Positions 7,736 to 15,605 of a stretch of 64,000 nucleotides of DNA are shown here, one piece after another. Both the position numbers and the translations under genes were made by a program. Under the pieces are notes generated by a model. The model saw only the letters and a program-made list of their open reading frames with translations. It was not told where the DNA came from and did not search any database. The DNA is from Aliishimia sp039978895. GTDB taxonomy: Bacteria; Pseudomonadota; Alphaproteobacteria; Rhodobacterales; Rhodobacteraceae. The first letter of the stretch is position 1; each line of letters opens with the position of its first letter. The stretch covers positions 62,001 to 126,000 of the forward strand of contig JBDWAL010000033.1 in the NCBI GenBank assembly GCA_039978895.1, read 5' to 3'.

Positions 7736-9400
7736 TTAGGTCCAAGCAAGGTCGGCTGGGCGAATCTCGAAGGAGATGTGGTGTGCACCGCCTACAAGAT
7801 CGCTCTTTGTGTGATTGTACAGGCTGCGCCAGTATGGCTGGATCGTGACGCCTTCGTCTTGAACAATCTTTTGACCTTTGGCCATCAGCGCACGACGTTT
7901 TTCAACATCAGCAATGCCGAGTGCTTCGCTTAGGATGCCGTCAAATTCGGCATTGACCCAACCAAATTCGTTCCATGCCTCACCAGAGCGATAAGCTAAG
8001 GCCCAGACTTGCACGCCCAAAGGACGGTGGTTCCAGTTTGTCGAGGAGAACGGGTACTTCGCCCAGTCATTCCAGAAAGTTGAGCCCGGTAAGACCGTCC
8101 GTTTCACGTTGAAACCAGCGTCGCGCAATTGAGCCGCTACTGCGTCTGTCGTGTCTTTGCGCCATGCATCATCAATGGACATCAATTCCATTTCGAAATC
8201 GCTCATGCCGGCTTCATCCAGAAGTGCCTTGGCACCTGCCGGATCGTGCTTTTGTTTGGGAAGTTCGGCATATTCTGGATGGAATGGTGCGACATGGTGG
8301 TTTTCAGCAACCGCGCCACGGTCGCCATAGCCAAGTTCCAACAAAATGTTGTTGTCCACAGCCATTGCAATTGCGCGACGTACGCGAACGTCAGCATACG
8401 GCTTTTTACCGTCGACTTCGGCCAGTTGGTTTGGACGAATTACGATGGTTGCAGCCGTCACGATTTCGTTTTGTGTCCATCCATCCAATGTTCCGAACAG
8501 GTCGATAAAGTCGCCGTCGACATCATAGGTCATGTCGAATTCGTCGGCCTCTGCACCAGCAAACCAAGCTGCCGGGTCTGTTCCGTAATCGATATATTCG
8601 ACACGATCGAGGTAGGCGCCGTTGCCTTCATTCCACCATGTGTGATCCGGGTTGCGGACCAACGCGGCTTTCACGCCCACTTCCAAGCTCTCAGGCAAGT
8701 AAGGACCTGTTCCGATTGGATTTTCCATCATCTGTTCTGCGTCGAAAGAGCTGTGCACGATGGCAGCAGGATAATCAGCCATGCCCGCGATCAGTGAGAT
8801 GTCAGAAGATGGCAAGTTTAGTTTCACCGTGTGTGTGTCGACGACTTCGATGACGCCGTCTGCGGCTTTGTTCGTGTCAGCGTCGATCAAGGTGGCAAAA
8901 CGGCCAGCCATTGAGTTGCCTTCCACGTCTTTTTCACACCAAGCCGCAATGTTGCGCGCAACATCTTCTGCGGTGAAGTCGTCACCATTGTTCCATTTGA
9001 CGCCTTTGCGCACGCTTAGGGTATAAACCGTCGCGTCGTCATTCACTTCCCAGCCTTCAAGCAAGGAAGGTTGGAACGAGCCGTCATTTTCATATGTTAC
9101 CAAGTATTCCAACCAGCCACGCGAGAAGTTTGCGATCTGGGACCAGTCATAAGTGCGTGGGTCTTTCAACGCGCGGACTTCTGTTTGGATACGAGCGACG
9201 CCACCGACTTTGTGGCCATCAGCGTGCGCTGCTGTCGGCGCAACCATGCCTAACAAACCGTAAGCGGTGGCGGCTGTCGCGCCAAATGTGCTGGCAGTCG
9301 CCAAAAACTCACGGCGTGAAACGGCATCAGAGCCGACTTTGCTTGCCGACTCAACAATCACCTTGGCGAGTGGTTTCCCAGTGCGGGTCAAAAATTCCAT
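7736..9400 (-). CDS. Tat-exported family 5 ABC solute-binding protein (peptide/nickel type)
   Basis: This 554-residue protein is a periplasmic extracellular solute-binding family 5 protein, the receptor type for oligopeptide, nickel or opine ABC importers. The N-terminus carries a twin-arginine signal (S-R-R-E-F-L at about residues 29-34, then a hydrophobic stretch ending at about residue 60), so it is probably folded before export. Typical family segments are the V-Y-T-L-S-V-R-K-G-V-K-W-N-N-G-D strand near 123-138, the D-V-A-R-N-I helix, and the G-T-G-P-Y motif near 227. No permease or ATPase genes are adjacent, so the partner transporter must be encoded elsewhere. The ligand is unknown. Confidence 0.85.
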   Translation of the reverse strand: MEFLTRTGKPLAKVIVESASKVGSDAVSRREFLATASTFGATAATAYGLLGMVAPTAAHADGHKVGGVARIQTEVRALKDPRTYDWSQIANFSRGWLEYLVTYENDGSFQPSLLEGWEVNDDATVYTLSVRKGVKWNNGDDFTAEDVARNIAAWCEKDVEGNSMAGRFATLIDADTNKAADGVIEVVDTHTVKLNLPSSDISLIAGMADYPAAIVHSSFDAEQMMENPIGTGPYLPESLEVGVKAALVRNPDHTWWNEGNGAYLDRVEYIDYGTDPAAWFAGAEADEFDMTYDVDGDFIDLFGTLDGWTQNEIVTAATIVIRPNQLAEVDGKKPYADVRVRRAIAMAVDNNILLELGYGDRGAVAENHHVAPFHPEYAELPKQKHDPAGAKALLDEAGMSDFEMELMSIDDAWRKDTTDAVAAQLRDAGFNVKRTVLPGSTFWNDWAKYPFSSTNWNHRPLGVQVWALAYRSGEAWNEFGWVNAEFDGILSEALGIADVEKRRALMAKGQKIVQDEGVTIQPYWRSLYNHTKSDLVGGAHHISFEIRPADLAWT

Positions 9401-9672
9401 TGTATTCCTCTCAGTTGGCGCCTCACTATAGTTGTGCGCAAGGCATGTATCAGCAGGTTTTCCTGCGTTTTTATGTCGTCATCCCTTCAAAGGCCGCGTG
9501 CAGAGTTCATTACATTGGTCGATTGACGTCAACCCCATGCGCGGTATCTGCATAGACACATATAGTTCAAAACATGTACGGAATGCTAATTTTTCACGAC
9601 ATTTCGAGGTGTAAAACCGTCTTTTGACCCCTGTTTGAACAGTGTGAGGTGGAGACTAATTTAGGTGCGTCG

Positions 9673-10851
9673 TTATGTTTCAAATGGCACAATCGCGGCG
9701 CGTCCTGCAATCAGATCAGCGATGGAAGACACCTTGCAAAGTCGCAATTGATGACGCGGGGCAGTCTCTATGTGTAAAGGGGGCAGGCCAAGTGCGCGGC
9801 GGGCATCGGTTGTAATCGCGCTCAACCATCGATCCAAGGGAGGGTCAAGATGTGCGCCCAGTGTCGCGATATACAAGGCTTGCATAGGATCATGCGCGCC
9901 GGTTGGGCAAAATGCATCGCCGACATTGTCAGACGCCACAACGATTTGCACACCAGCCTCCCGCAGTTCTTGAAGCTTTGTTATGCCGCGCCGGTCTGGT
10001 GTCCCGGTTGTACGTCCTTGCAGGTATAGGTTTGTGGTTGGTAGCGCGCAGATCGAGATGTCTGCGCGCGCCAATTTATCGGCAATTCGTGCGAAGTCTT
10101 CGGCGGTGCGATCCATCAAGCTGACGGCGTGACCGCATAGAATTGGGATTTGCGTTAGCGTCTCTAAGGCGATGTCTGCGATTATTTCTAAGCCGTTGAA
10201 ATCGCCCAGCCCTTCATCCACATGAAAGTCCAGTGCGAGACCAAAACGTTCGGCCATAAGGAACGCTTGGCGAACCCCTGCCACTGTTTCTGCGTGGCCC
10301 ATGATGAAGCTACCTAACACACCGTTGCGTTGAGCCACATGTTGGGCAGCAGTTGCTGCGAAGTTTGGGTCCGCCATTTGATCGATGCCGATGAGTGCGG
10401 CGCATTGGACATGCATTTCTGTGTCTTGGGCCAACTCTGTCAAAACGCTCCAACTCAGAGGCGGATGAGCATCTTGACCCCAATCTACATGCGTTCGCAT
10501 CGTGGAACAGCCAGACGATTGAGCCTCTTTAAGGCCGCGAGTTGCACGATGGCGCAGATCGCTCTCGGTCCAGTTCACCTTGTCGCGCTTTTGCGTCTCG
10601 ATGGCTTGCATCAGGTTTCCACCCACGGTGCCAAGGCGGTGGATGGTGTGGCATTTGTCCAAATGACAATGCGCGTCTGTCAATGCAGGGATCACTATCG
10701 AGGGGGTCGGCGTCTTGAAAGCAGGCTTCAACGCAATCAATCTTGCGTCTGAAAACACCGGCACGCCGCGTAGAAAGTCCCCTTGAGGCGTGCCGCCAAA
10801 GCGTTCGGGGTGTCGTAGAAGGGCGCGTGGAACCAGAAGGTCTCGGCTCAT
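9673..10851 (-). CDS. Cytosine deaminase-like amidohydrolase
   Basis: The 392-residue protein is a metal-dependent hydrolase of the amidohydrolase superfamily, closest by motif to cytosine/isoguanine deaminase (CodA-like). Metal and catalytic signposts are D-A-H-C-H-L-D-K (about residues 59-66), the H-V-D-E-G strand (about 214-218) with the catalytic Glu, G-H-A-V-S-L (about 243-248), and V-A-S-D-N-V-G-D (about 309-316) with the metal-ligand Asp. The start codon directly abuts the mipZ stop (TAG-ATG at 10854-10849), so it is cotranscribed with the division regulator, although no functional link is obvious. The exact substrate (cytosine, creatinine, other amines) is not certain. Confidence 0.78.
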   Translation of the reverse strand: MSRDLLVPRALLRHPERFGGTPQGDFLRGVPVFSDARLIALKPAFKTPTPSIVIPALTDAHCHLDKCHTIHRLGTVGGNLMQAIETQKRDKVNWTESDLRHRATRGLKEAQSSGCSTMRTHVDWGQDAHPPLSWSVLTELAQDTEMHVQCAALIGIDQMADPNFAATAAQHVAQRNGVLGSFIMGHAETVAGVRQAFLMAERFGLALDFHVDEGLGDFNGLEIIADIALETLTQIPILCGHAVSLMDRTAEDFARIADKLARADISICALPTTNLYLQGRTTGTPDRRGITKLQELREAGVQIVVASDNVGDAFCPTGAHDPMQALYIATLGAHLDPPLDRWLSAITTDARRALGLPPLHIETAPRHQLRLCKVSSIADLIAGRAAIVPFET

Positions 10852-11661
10852 CTAGAACTCGACGTTTACGCCGGGCAATTTCAGAGCTTTCATCATGTCA
10901 CGCAATTCTTGACGTGCCGCTACATTCGAGATGTTGAGCTGCTTGACCCCGATATCGCGTAGATCCAACAAGGTCAGACCCCGCGGAAAAAGTTCGCGAA
11001 ACACGACACGTTCCGAGAAGCCGGGGGCGACACGGAAGCCGATGCGTTTGGCGAGCAAGTGTACCGCTGCGTTCATCTTTTCCTTGTTTACCATTCGTTG
11101 CGTGCCGACCCGGTTGCGCAAGACGATCCAATCAATCGGGCTTAAGCCTGCTTGGGCGCGCAACTGACGTGCGTTCCAAACCATTTCTGAATAGACGGAA
11201 GGCCCTTTAATTTCTGTGCCGGTTGCGTCGATATGCGCCAAAAGGTCGAAATCTACGAAACTATCATTCAGTGGCGTGATCAACGTGTCAGCAAGAGAGT
11301 GAGCTACTTGGCTTAGGCGCGTGTGTGAGCCGGGGCAATCGATCAGAATGAAATCGCAATTGGGTTCCAGCGCGGCGACAGCGGCAGATAGACGGTGATC
11401 ATAGATGTTTTCACCGGGCTTCAACGTGTCCGGGCTGATGTCTGGCAGATCGTGTACATCTGGAGTAGGCAAATTAAGGCCGTCTGCCTTTAAGCCCTCA
11501 AGACGGTTGTTGATATAGCGTGTGAAACTTTTCTGACGCAAATCAAGGTCTAAACAACTAACCTTATGTCCGCCCCGCACCAAAGCTGTGGCGACGTGTA
11601 TTGAGACGGTGGATTTCCCCGCCCCGCCTTTTTCGTTTCCGACGACGATAATATGAGCCAC
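10852..11661 (-). CDS. mipZ: Division-plane positioning ATPase MipZ
   Basis: The 269-residue ParA/MinD-superfamily ATPase forms a gradient from the ParB-bound origin and blocks FtsZ assembly away from midcell in alphaproteobacteria. The deviant Walker A is G-N-E-K-G-G-A-G-K-S-T (about residues 8-18), followed by D-L-D-L-R-Q (about 38-43) and I-D-C-P-G (about 107-111). The N-E-K-G-G-x-G-K-S-T version and the D-x-R-Q motif distinguish MipZ from plain ParA. Length agrees with Caulobacter MipZ. It is the first gene of a two-gene unit with the amidohydrolase. Confidence 0.9.
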   Translation of the reverse strand: MAHIIVVGNEKGGAGKSTVSIHVATALVRGGHKVSCLDLDLRQKSFTRYINNRLEGLKADGLNLPTPDVHDLPDISPDTLKPGENIYDHRLSAAVAALEPNCDFILIDCPGSHTRLSQVAHSLADTLITPLNDSFVDFDLLAHIDATGTEIKGPSVYSEMVWNARQLRAQAGLSPIDWIVLRNRVGTQRMVNKEKMNAAVHLLAKRIGFRVAPGFSERVVFRELFPRGLTLLDLRDIGVKQLNISNVAARQELRDMMKALKLPGVNVEF

Positions 11662-11928
11662 TGCGCGCCCCTTGAATTGCGGGCGATTTTGCCCTGCTTA
11701 TGCCTGTTTTGCAGGAACTATATGGCGCTAGGCGGGACTTGGGAAGTAGGTATGATTCGCTGTTGGAGACTGTGACTCAGAGGGCGCAATAAAGGGTCAG
11801 ACGCGGCGGCGCGGGCTCCTGGTATTCAGCTTGATGTCGAGCTTGTTGGCGCAATTGAAGAAGGTCTGGTCTGAGCCCCGTTGCCGACATCTCATTCAGG
11901 TGATTCAGTGGCGCTATGCGGGTAACAA

Positions 11929-12213
11929 ATGATGTTTGAAATTTTCAGTGAATTTGCGTGGCATGATGCGGACATTGTGGACATAAAAATTGACCGTTCT
12001 GAACCTGACCACAAAGATATTGTAAGCTTCGGTATACGATGGGGTGAATGGCAACCAAGATCCAAAGAAAATACCTCTATCGTTGAATTTTCGAGTTGCT
12101 ATGCGCTTGATATGGAGATGAATGTTGGCATCATTGCACTAGAAACTATCAAGGAAGTTTGGCTAGAATCTGAGCACTCCAAATTCGTGAATTCTTTGAA
12201 GTTGAAAATCTAA
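11929..12213 (+). CDS. Small unrecognised protein, Imm50-like impression
   Basis: A 94-residue soluble protein with the N-terminal motif W-H-D-A-D-I-V-D-I-K-I-D-R (about residues 11-23) and a later C-Y-A-L-D-M-E-M-N-V-G-I-I segment. The H-D-A-[DE]-[IV] opening recalls small proteins of the Imm50-like group found beside polymorphic toxins or in isolation; this is an impression from pattern, not a firm family call. Base composition reads AT-richer than the flanking core genes, which suggests later acquisition. The first two codons are both ATG; no strong Shine-Dalgarno is visible. The neighbour at 12526 is also unrecognised. Confidence 0.5.
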   Translation: MMFEIFSEFAWHDADIVDIKIDRSEPDHKDIVSFGIRWGEWQPRSKENTSIVEFSSCYALDMEMNVGIIALETIKEVWLESEHSKFVNSLKLKI

Positions 12214-12525
12214 ACTGTGTTGTGTTTGACACCAATTCAACTGGTAGCTTTATCAGGATTTTCGCAGATTCCGTCCGGATCGATCCTATCTTCAATTTTC
12301 TGCCGAGTCCCAAACGGTAACTAAGTCCGCGCAGCAGAGATCTGCGCACCGCGCGGCGAAGGTCCGGATCGAGCCCAATGTGACCAATGCTGCAATTTGC
12401 ACGAACGGCAGCAATGTCGTGTTTTGCCGTCTCGATCATATGAAGCTTCGGCAACCTTTGAACACATATTTATCCGATGAGCAAAGACGGATAGGCTCTG
12501 CGCCAAAGCTGATTGAGGAGCGAAT
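12214..12525. other. Gene-free stretch in the accessory segment
   Basis: No convincing gene is seen. It holds two copies of the 10-mer TCCGGATCGA (within 12276-12288 and 12362-12374) and a short dyad around 12390-12413 (GCTGC ... GCAGC). These look like degraded members of a dispersed intergenic repeat, but that cannot be tested within this window. Confidence 0.35.
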
Positions 12526-13470
12526 GTGGAACTGATATTTTCGGGGCAAACTCACAACACCTATGGCGGAGGCCCTGTCTCCTGGGTTTCTGATTTGTTG
12601 GAAGTCGAATTGCCAGTCTTCGGTACAGCCGTTGAAAAAATTAAACTAACAGTATTTTATCCGGGCATGTCGGCAAACGCGCATTCGTCGATACCATACG
12701 AACCCCCAGAGAAAGATACACGCCGTTTTGAGCGAAAACGAAAGACACTTCGAGTATTGTGGATTTCTCGACGACAGTCAGAGGCGCTGGTCGGCGGTGT
12801 TTACCTTCAACATATGACGTCCAAAATCCTGCTCGGGGCATTCGATGATGTTGCAGACGCGATCAGGTTTGGACTCGAGCGCCTTTCCAACAAGGATGAT
12901 TTCGACAAGGAGAGTTTCTCCACTTGGCTTATTGAAATGCGGGAACGCTCATGGGGCGAGAGGAGCGATTTGCAAGCAAAGCTACGGAGCGCCTCAGAAA
13001 AGAGGCGCGAAAAATGGCGTGCGCAAGCTGAGGCTGACCCTTGGTCAGTTCTTCAGATTGATTGGTCGAAGATGGCACCTACTGCTCGAGATATACTTGA
13101 TGATCCAAACGATTGGTCGGAATCTGACGATTTCTCACCTCATGGGAATGACACTGGCGCCGATATATTTGCAGAGTGGTCTTGTTATGCCCGTTTGACG
13201 CCAGAGGCGGCGGCAAGGAAGATCGGTTGGGACAGTGAATTCGATCTGAATGACGATGTTTGCTGGCACGATTGGGTCGAGATCAATCTTGCGCTGGCAT
13301 TTGGGCATATTAAGAAAAGTGGTGGCTGTCCTCCCGAGTTAGCGTCCAAAGCGCATAGCGTCTTGTCAAAAGAAATAGCTCGCATCAATGAGCTATCCGA
13401 TTGGCAGTATCGTGAAGAATTTCTAACCAGAGCCGAGCGGTACTGCGGAATATTGGTTCAATACTCATAG
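12526..13470 (+). CDS. Unrecognised 314-residue protein of accessory segment
   Basis: I do not recognise this protein. It is soluble, without signal peptide or membrane helix, rich in Trp and acidic residues. The N-terminal 100 residues look beta-rich; a central helical stretch (about 140-175) is strongly charged with R-E-K-W-R-type heptads; an acidic linker (D-D-P-N-D-W-S-E-S-D-D, about 194-204) precedes an alpha-helical C-terminus. The start follows a GAGGAG site (gattgaggagcgaatg). Like the 94-residue gene upstream it is AT-richer than its surroundings and lies in the gap between mipZ and rpmE, so it may be horizontally acquired cargo. Confidence 0.6.
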   Translation: MELIFSGQTHNTYGGGPVSWVSDLLEVELPVFGTAVEKIKLTVFYPGMSANAHSSIPYEPPEKDTRRFERKRKTLRVLWISRRQSEALVGGVYLQHMTSKILLGAFDDVADAIRFGLERLSNKDDFDKESFSTWLIEMRERSWGERSDLQAKLRSASEKRREKWRAQAEADPWSVLQIDWSKMAPTARDILDDPNDWSESDDFSPHGNDTGADIFAEWSCYARLTPEAAARKIGWDSEFDLNDDVCWHDWVEINLALAFGHIKKSGGCPPELASKAHSVLSKEIARINELSDWQYREEFLTRAERYCGILVQYS

Positions 13471-13645
13471 GCTTTTCTTGTGCGAAATTGCGGATCAATA
13501 AGTTGAAATCACGCGGGCAAAAGCGGCCATTGGCCAGAATTAGCTAAACGGCAGCTTCGTCCGCTAAGCCGACTTTGTACTGCTCTCAAACAACCGCGAC
13601 TCTTCGCAAATCGAACGCACTAACCTCTGCGATCTTCAGCCAAAC

Positions 13646-13680
13646 AAAAAACGCCACCCCGGTTTCCCAAAGTGGCGTTT
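13646..13680 (-). terminator. Rho-independent terminator after rpmE
   Basis: An 8-bp stem (AACGCCAC 13650-13657 with GTGGCGTT 13672-13679) is followed on the minus strand by a T-run (complement of 13646-13651). It lies 25 nt past the rpmE stop and ends the rplS-rpmE transcript. Confidence 0.88.
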
Positions 13681-13704
13681 CTAGCCTCGCAAAAGTCGGG
13701 TGCT

Positions 13705-13926
13705 TTAGAAGCCCAGACCTTCGTACTTCTTTTTGAACTTGGACACGCGTCCGCCAGTGTCCAGAAGGCGTGTGCCGCCACCGGTCCAGGCTGGGTGTAC
13801 AGTTGGGTCGATGTCCAGCGACAGTTGATCGCCTTCTTTGCCCCATGTGGATTTCATTTCAAAGATCGTGCCATCGGTCATTTTGACGTTGATGACGTGA
13901 TAATCGGGGTGTGTATCTTTTTTCAT
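13705..13926 (-). CDS. rpmE: 50S ribosomal protein L31
   Basis: A 73-residue L31 with the family start M-K-x-x-x-H-P-x-Y and the central H-P-A-W-T-G motif near residues 44-48, ending in a Phe/Lys-rich tail. No Cys is present, so this is the non-zinc (C-minus) form. It lies 14 nt downstream of rplS and shares its transcript and terminator. Confidence 0.95.
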   Translation of the reverse strand: MKKDTHPDYHVINVKMTDGTIFEMKSTWGKEGDQLSLDIDPTVHPAWTGGGTRLLDTGGRVSKFKKKYEGLGF

Positions 13927-13940
13927 GTCGGGTCCCCTTC

Positions 13941-14315
13941 TTACGCGCTTTTGGGCTTGTATGTGGTGTCTTCGGCGATCCGTGCGGACTTACCACGACG
14001 CTCACGCAAATAGTACAGCTTGGCGCGACGAACACGACCGCGACGCACGACTGTGATGCTGTCGATATTGGTCGAGAACAGTGGAAACACACGCTCCACG
14101 CCTTCACCAAAGGAAATCTTACGCACTGTGAACGATCCGGCAATGCCATGACCATTGTTACGTGCAATGCAAACGCCTTCGTAGTTCTGAATACGGCTGC
14201 GTGTGCCTTCGGTTACTTTGTAACCGACGCGGATAGTGTCACCCGCTTTAAAATCCGGGATTTCTTTTCCCAGAGAAGCGATTTGTTCCGCTTCAATTTC
14301 TGCGATCAGATTCAT
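13941..14315 (-). CDS. rplS: 50S ribosomal protein L19
   Basis: The 124-residue L19 sits at the 30S-50S interface. Diagnostic segments are F-K-A-G-D-T-I-R-V-G (about residues 22-31), R-I-Q-N-Y-E-G-V-C-I (about 42-51), F-T-V-R-K-I-S-F-G-E-G-V-E-R (about 62-75) and R-R-G-R-V-R-R-A-K-L-Y-Y-L-R (about 90-103). The start is preceded by TTTAGGAG at good spacing. A long leader precedes it (see 14316-14567). rplS-rpmE is separated from trmD here, whereas many bacteria keep rplS next to trmD. Confidence 0.96.
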   Translation of the reverse strand: MNLIAEIEAEQIASLGKEIPDFKAGDTIRVGYKVTEGTRSRIQNYEGVCIARNNGHGIAGSFTVRKISFGEGVERVFPLFSTNIDSITVVRRGRVRRAKLYYLRERRGKSARIAEDTTYKPKSA

Positions 14316-14534
14316 ACTGATGCACTCCTAAATATGTGCCCACGGTTTGCCCGCGGAGGTTTACGCGTCCTCAGAACTCTGGTCTTCAACCGGGTCCGCG
14401 CCAATTTACATCAGTCGCGCCCGCCAGAGGGTCAGGTCGTCATTGCTTCATCGTCTCGACCGGTGGCGTCGGTGTGGTGCCGAAGAAGGCGCCAATAGCC
14501 ACGGGCTCCGAATCCCTTTCGGGGTTCAGATGAC
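14316..14534 (-). ncRNA. Putative structured mRNA leader of rplS
   Basis: The roughly 215 nt between a candidate promoter and the rplS start contain no ORF of note but several hairpin-prone stretches. One is a GAAA-tetraloop hairpin at 14510-14527 (GAA.CCC GAAA GGG.TTC on the minus strand), placed at the probable 5' end; another is a pseudo-symmetric GGCGCC/GGCACC pair around 14480-14497. Leaders of ribosomal protein genes often carry autoregulatory structures; an assignment to a known motif is not possible by eye. Confidence 0.4.
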
Positions 14535-14538
14535 GTGC

Positions 14539-14567
14539 GGGATAGGCGCGTGGGTCAATCACGTCAA
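14539..14567 (-). promoter_or_regulatory. Candidate sigma-70 promoter of rplS-rpmE
   Basis: On the minus strand TTGACG (complement of 14562-14567) and TATCCC (complement of 14539-14544) are separated by exactly 17 nt. The -35 is strong, the -10 weak. A second TTGAC lies inside the spacer. Confidence 0.5.
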
Positions 14568-14598
14568 GCGTTTTGCATTGGTCGTCTTGTGATCCCGC

Positions 14599-15063
14599 TC
14601 AGCCGAAGCTGAAAAAGTCCCCGAACATGGAGGTGAAAGCTAACACCAAAATCACACCAAGCACCAACATCAAGGTCCAGATAAAGAAACTAACCACGAT
14701 TGCGCTGACGCCAACAAACATGGCCGCCTTGGCGATGCGCTTGTTTTCATCACGTAACAGGGCAATCACACCGAGCATCAATGCAATCACCGATGCCCCC
14801 ATGGCGGTCGCTCGAAAAATGCGGTCGATATCCCATGCAATTGGTTGCGGTGCTGGTTGTTCACGGCCCGCCAAGTCGCGTGCTGCCGACTTGAGAACAT
14901 CTGCGGCCAACTCACCCAGTCCGACGCCAAGATCTTGCTGCGGGGCGAATGGCCCGGACACGAAATGCACCAAAATGCCAAACAAGGCGAGGGCACCCAA
15001 GATCAAGCCAGTCGTACCAAAAAGCATCGAAGGCTGCTGGTTAGGTTCTGAAGCCATTGTCAT
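14599..15063 (-). CDS. Membrane protein of unknown function
   Basis: A protein of about 154 residues with three or four hydrophobic segments (roughly residues 12-35, 82-103, 109-130 and 130-148 of the chosen frame) and a cytoplasmic or periplasmic loop rich in A-P-Q. I do not recognise a family; the W-D-I-D-R-I-F-R-A-T-A stretch before the second helix resembles small alphaproteobacterial membrane proteins of the same general layout. The start at 15063 is chosen because an AGAGGA site lies 11 nt upstream; an in-frame start at 15087 would overlap that site. It lies between rplS and an EthD-type gene, both in the same orientation. Confidence 0.65.
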   Translation of the reverse strand: MTMASEPNQQPSMLFGTTGLILGALALFGILVHFVSGPFAPQQDLGVGLGELAADVLKSAARDLAGREQPAPQPIAWDIDRIFRATAMGASVIALMLGVIALLRDENKRIAKAAMFVGVSAIVVSFFIWTLMLVLGVILVLAFTSMFGDFFSFG

Positions 15064-15143
15064 TGTTGAAGATATCCTCTGCGGCACGCCAATCCATGTA
15101 GTAAATTAAAACGGCGGATATATGGCGCATTGCGAATGGAAGA

Positions 15144-15452
15144 TTAGCCTACAACTTCGCCAATAAGAATCTGGGGCTGGACGTCGGTGAAATTAGGTAT
15201 GTCGCCCATCACGGGAGCAGACGCGCCCAAAGCTGCGTCCATGGCAGCTTGGTCTGTGAACATCATGCTCGCAATGGCATAAATGCCCGGAGGTGCATCT
15301 GGTCCGCCTGCAAGTCCCTTGGTGACCAACGTGCTGCCAATATGAGCACCCATATGCGTATCAACCAGCCCCATATGGGTGCCGAGGTAGTAATCCATGT
15401 CGAAATGTGTGTCATCTGAAATGGGGTAGATCACTTGTAGGGATAGGGCCAT
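15144..15452 (-). CDS. EthD-family dimeric alpha-beta barrel protein
   Basis: This 102-residue protein has the EthD signature: an opening strand (L-Q-V-I-Y-P), D-M-D-Y-Y-L-G-T-H-M (about residues 17-26) corresponding to the family F-x-x-Y-Y-x-x-x-H-x-P pattern, and a C-terminal ferredoxin-like strand with D-V-Q-P-Q-I-L-I-G-E. Members often serve as small accessory proteins in degradative pathways; no specific role can be assigned here. ATG 15452 follows a perfect AGGAGG at 6-nt spacing, so longer upstream starts are rejected. Confidence 0.78.
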   Translation of the reverse strand: MALSLQVIYPISDDTHFDMDYYLGTHMGLVDTHMGAHIGSTLVTKGLAGGPDAPPGIYAIASMMFTDQAAMDAALGASAPVMGDIPNFTDVQPQILIGEVVG

Positions 15453-15605
15453 TATCGTGCCTCCTGAGGTTGGTATTCGTGACCTTAGCAGGGATGTTGG
15501 ACAGGTCCATGCTGCTTTCGTCCTGAGGCGAGACAGATGCAATTACGCGCAACCAAGATTTTTCCAAAAATCTTCCTGCAGGGGTGCCTGCACCACAGGT
15601 GCAGG

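Noticed and set aside
8129..8797. 222-codon open frame opposite the solute-binding protein gene
   Set aside because: It lies wholly inside a well-supported family 5 solute-binding gene, has a Cys/His-rich random-looking composition and no family motif.
9522..9531. TTGACGTCAA palindrome upstream of the solute-binding protein gene as operator
   Set aside because: It is a single 10-bp palindrome without a well-placed -10 or a second copy, so it is not distinguishable from chance.
13911..14498. 195-codon plus-strand frame across rplS and its leader
   Set aside because: It is antisense to L19 and has no recognisable domain or ribosome site.
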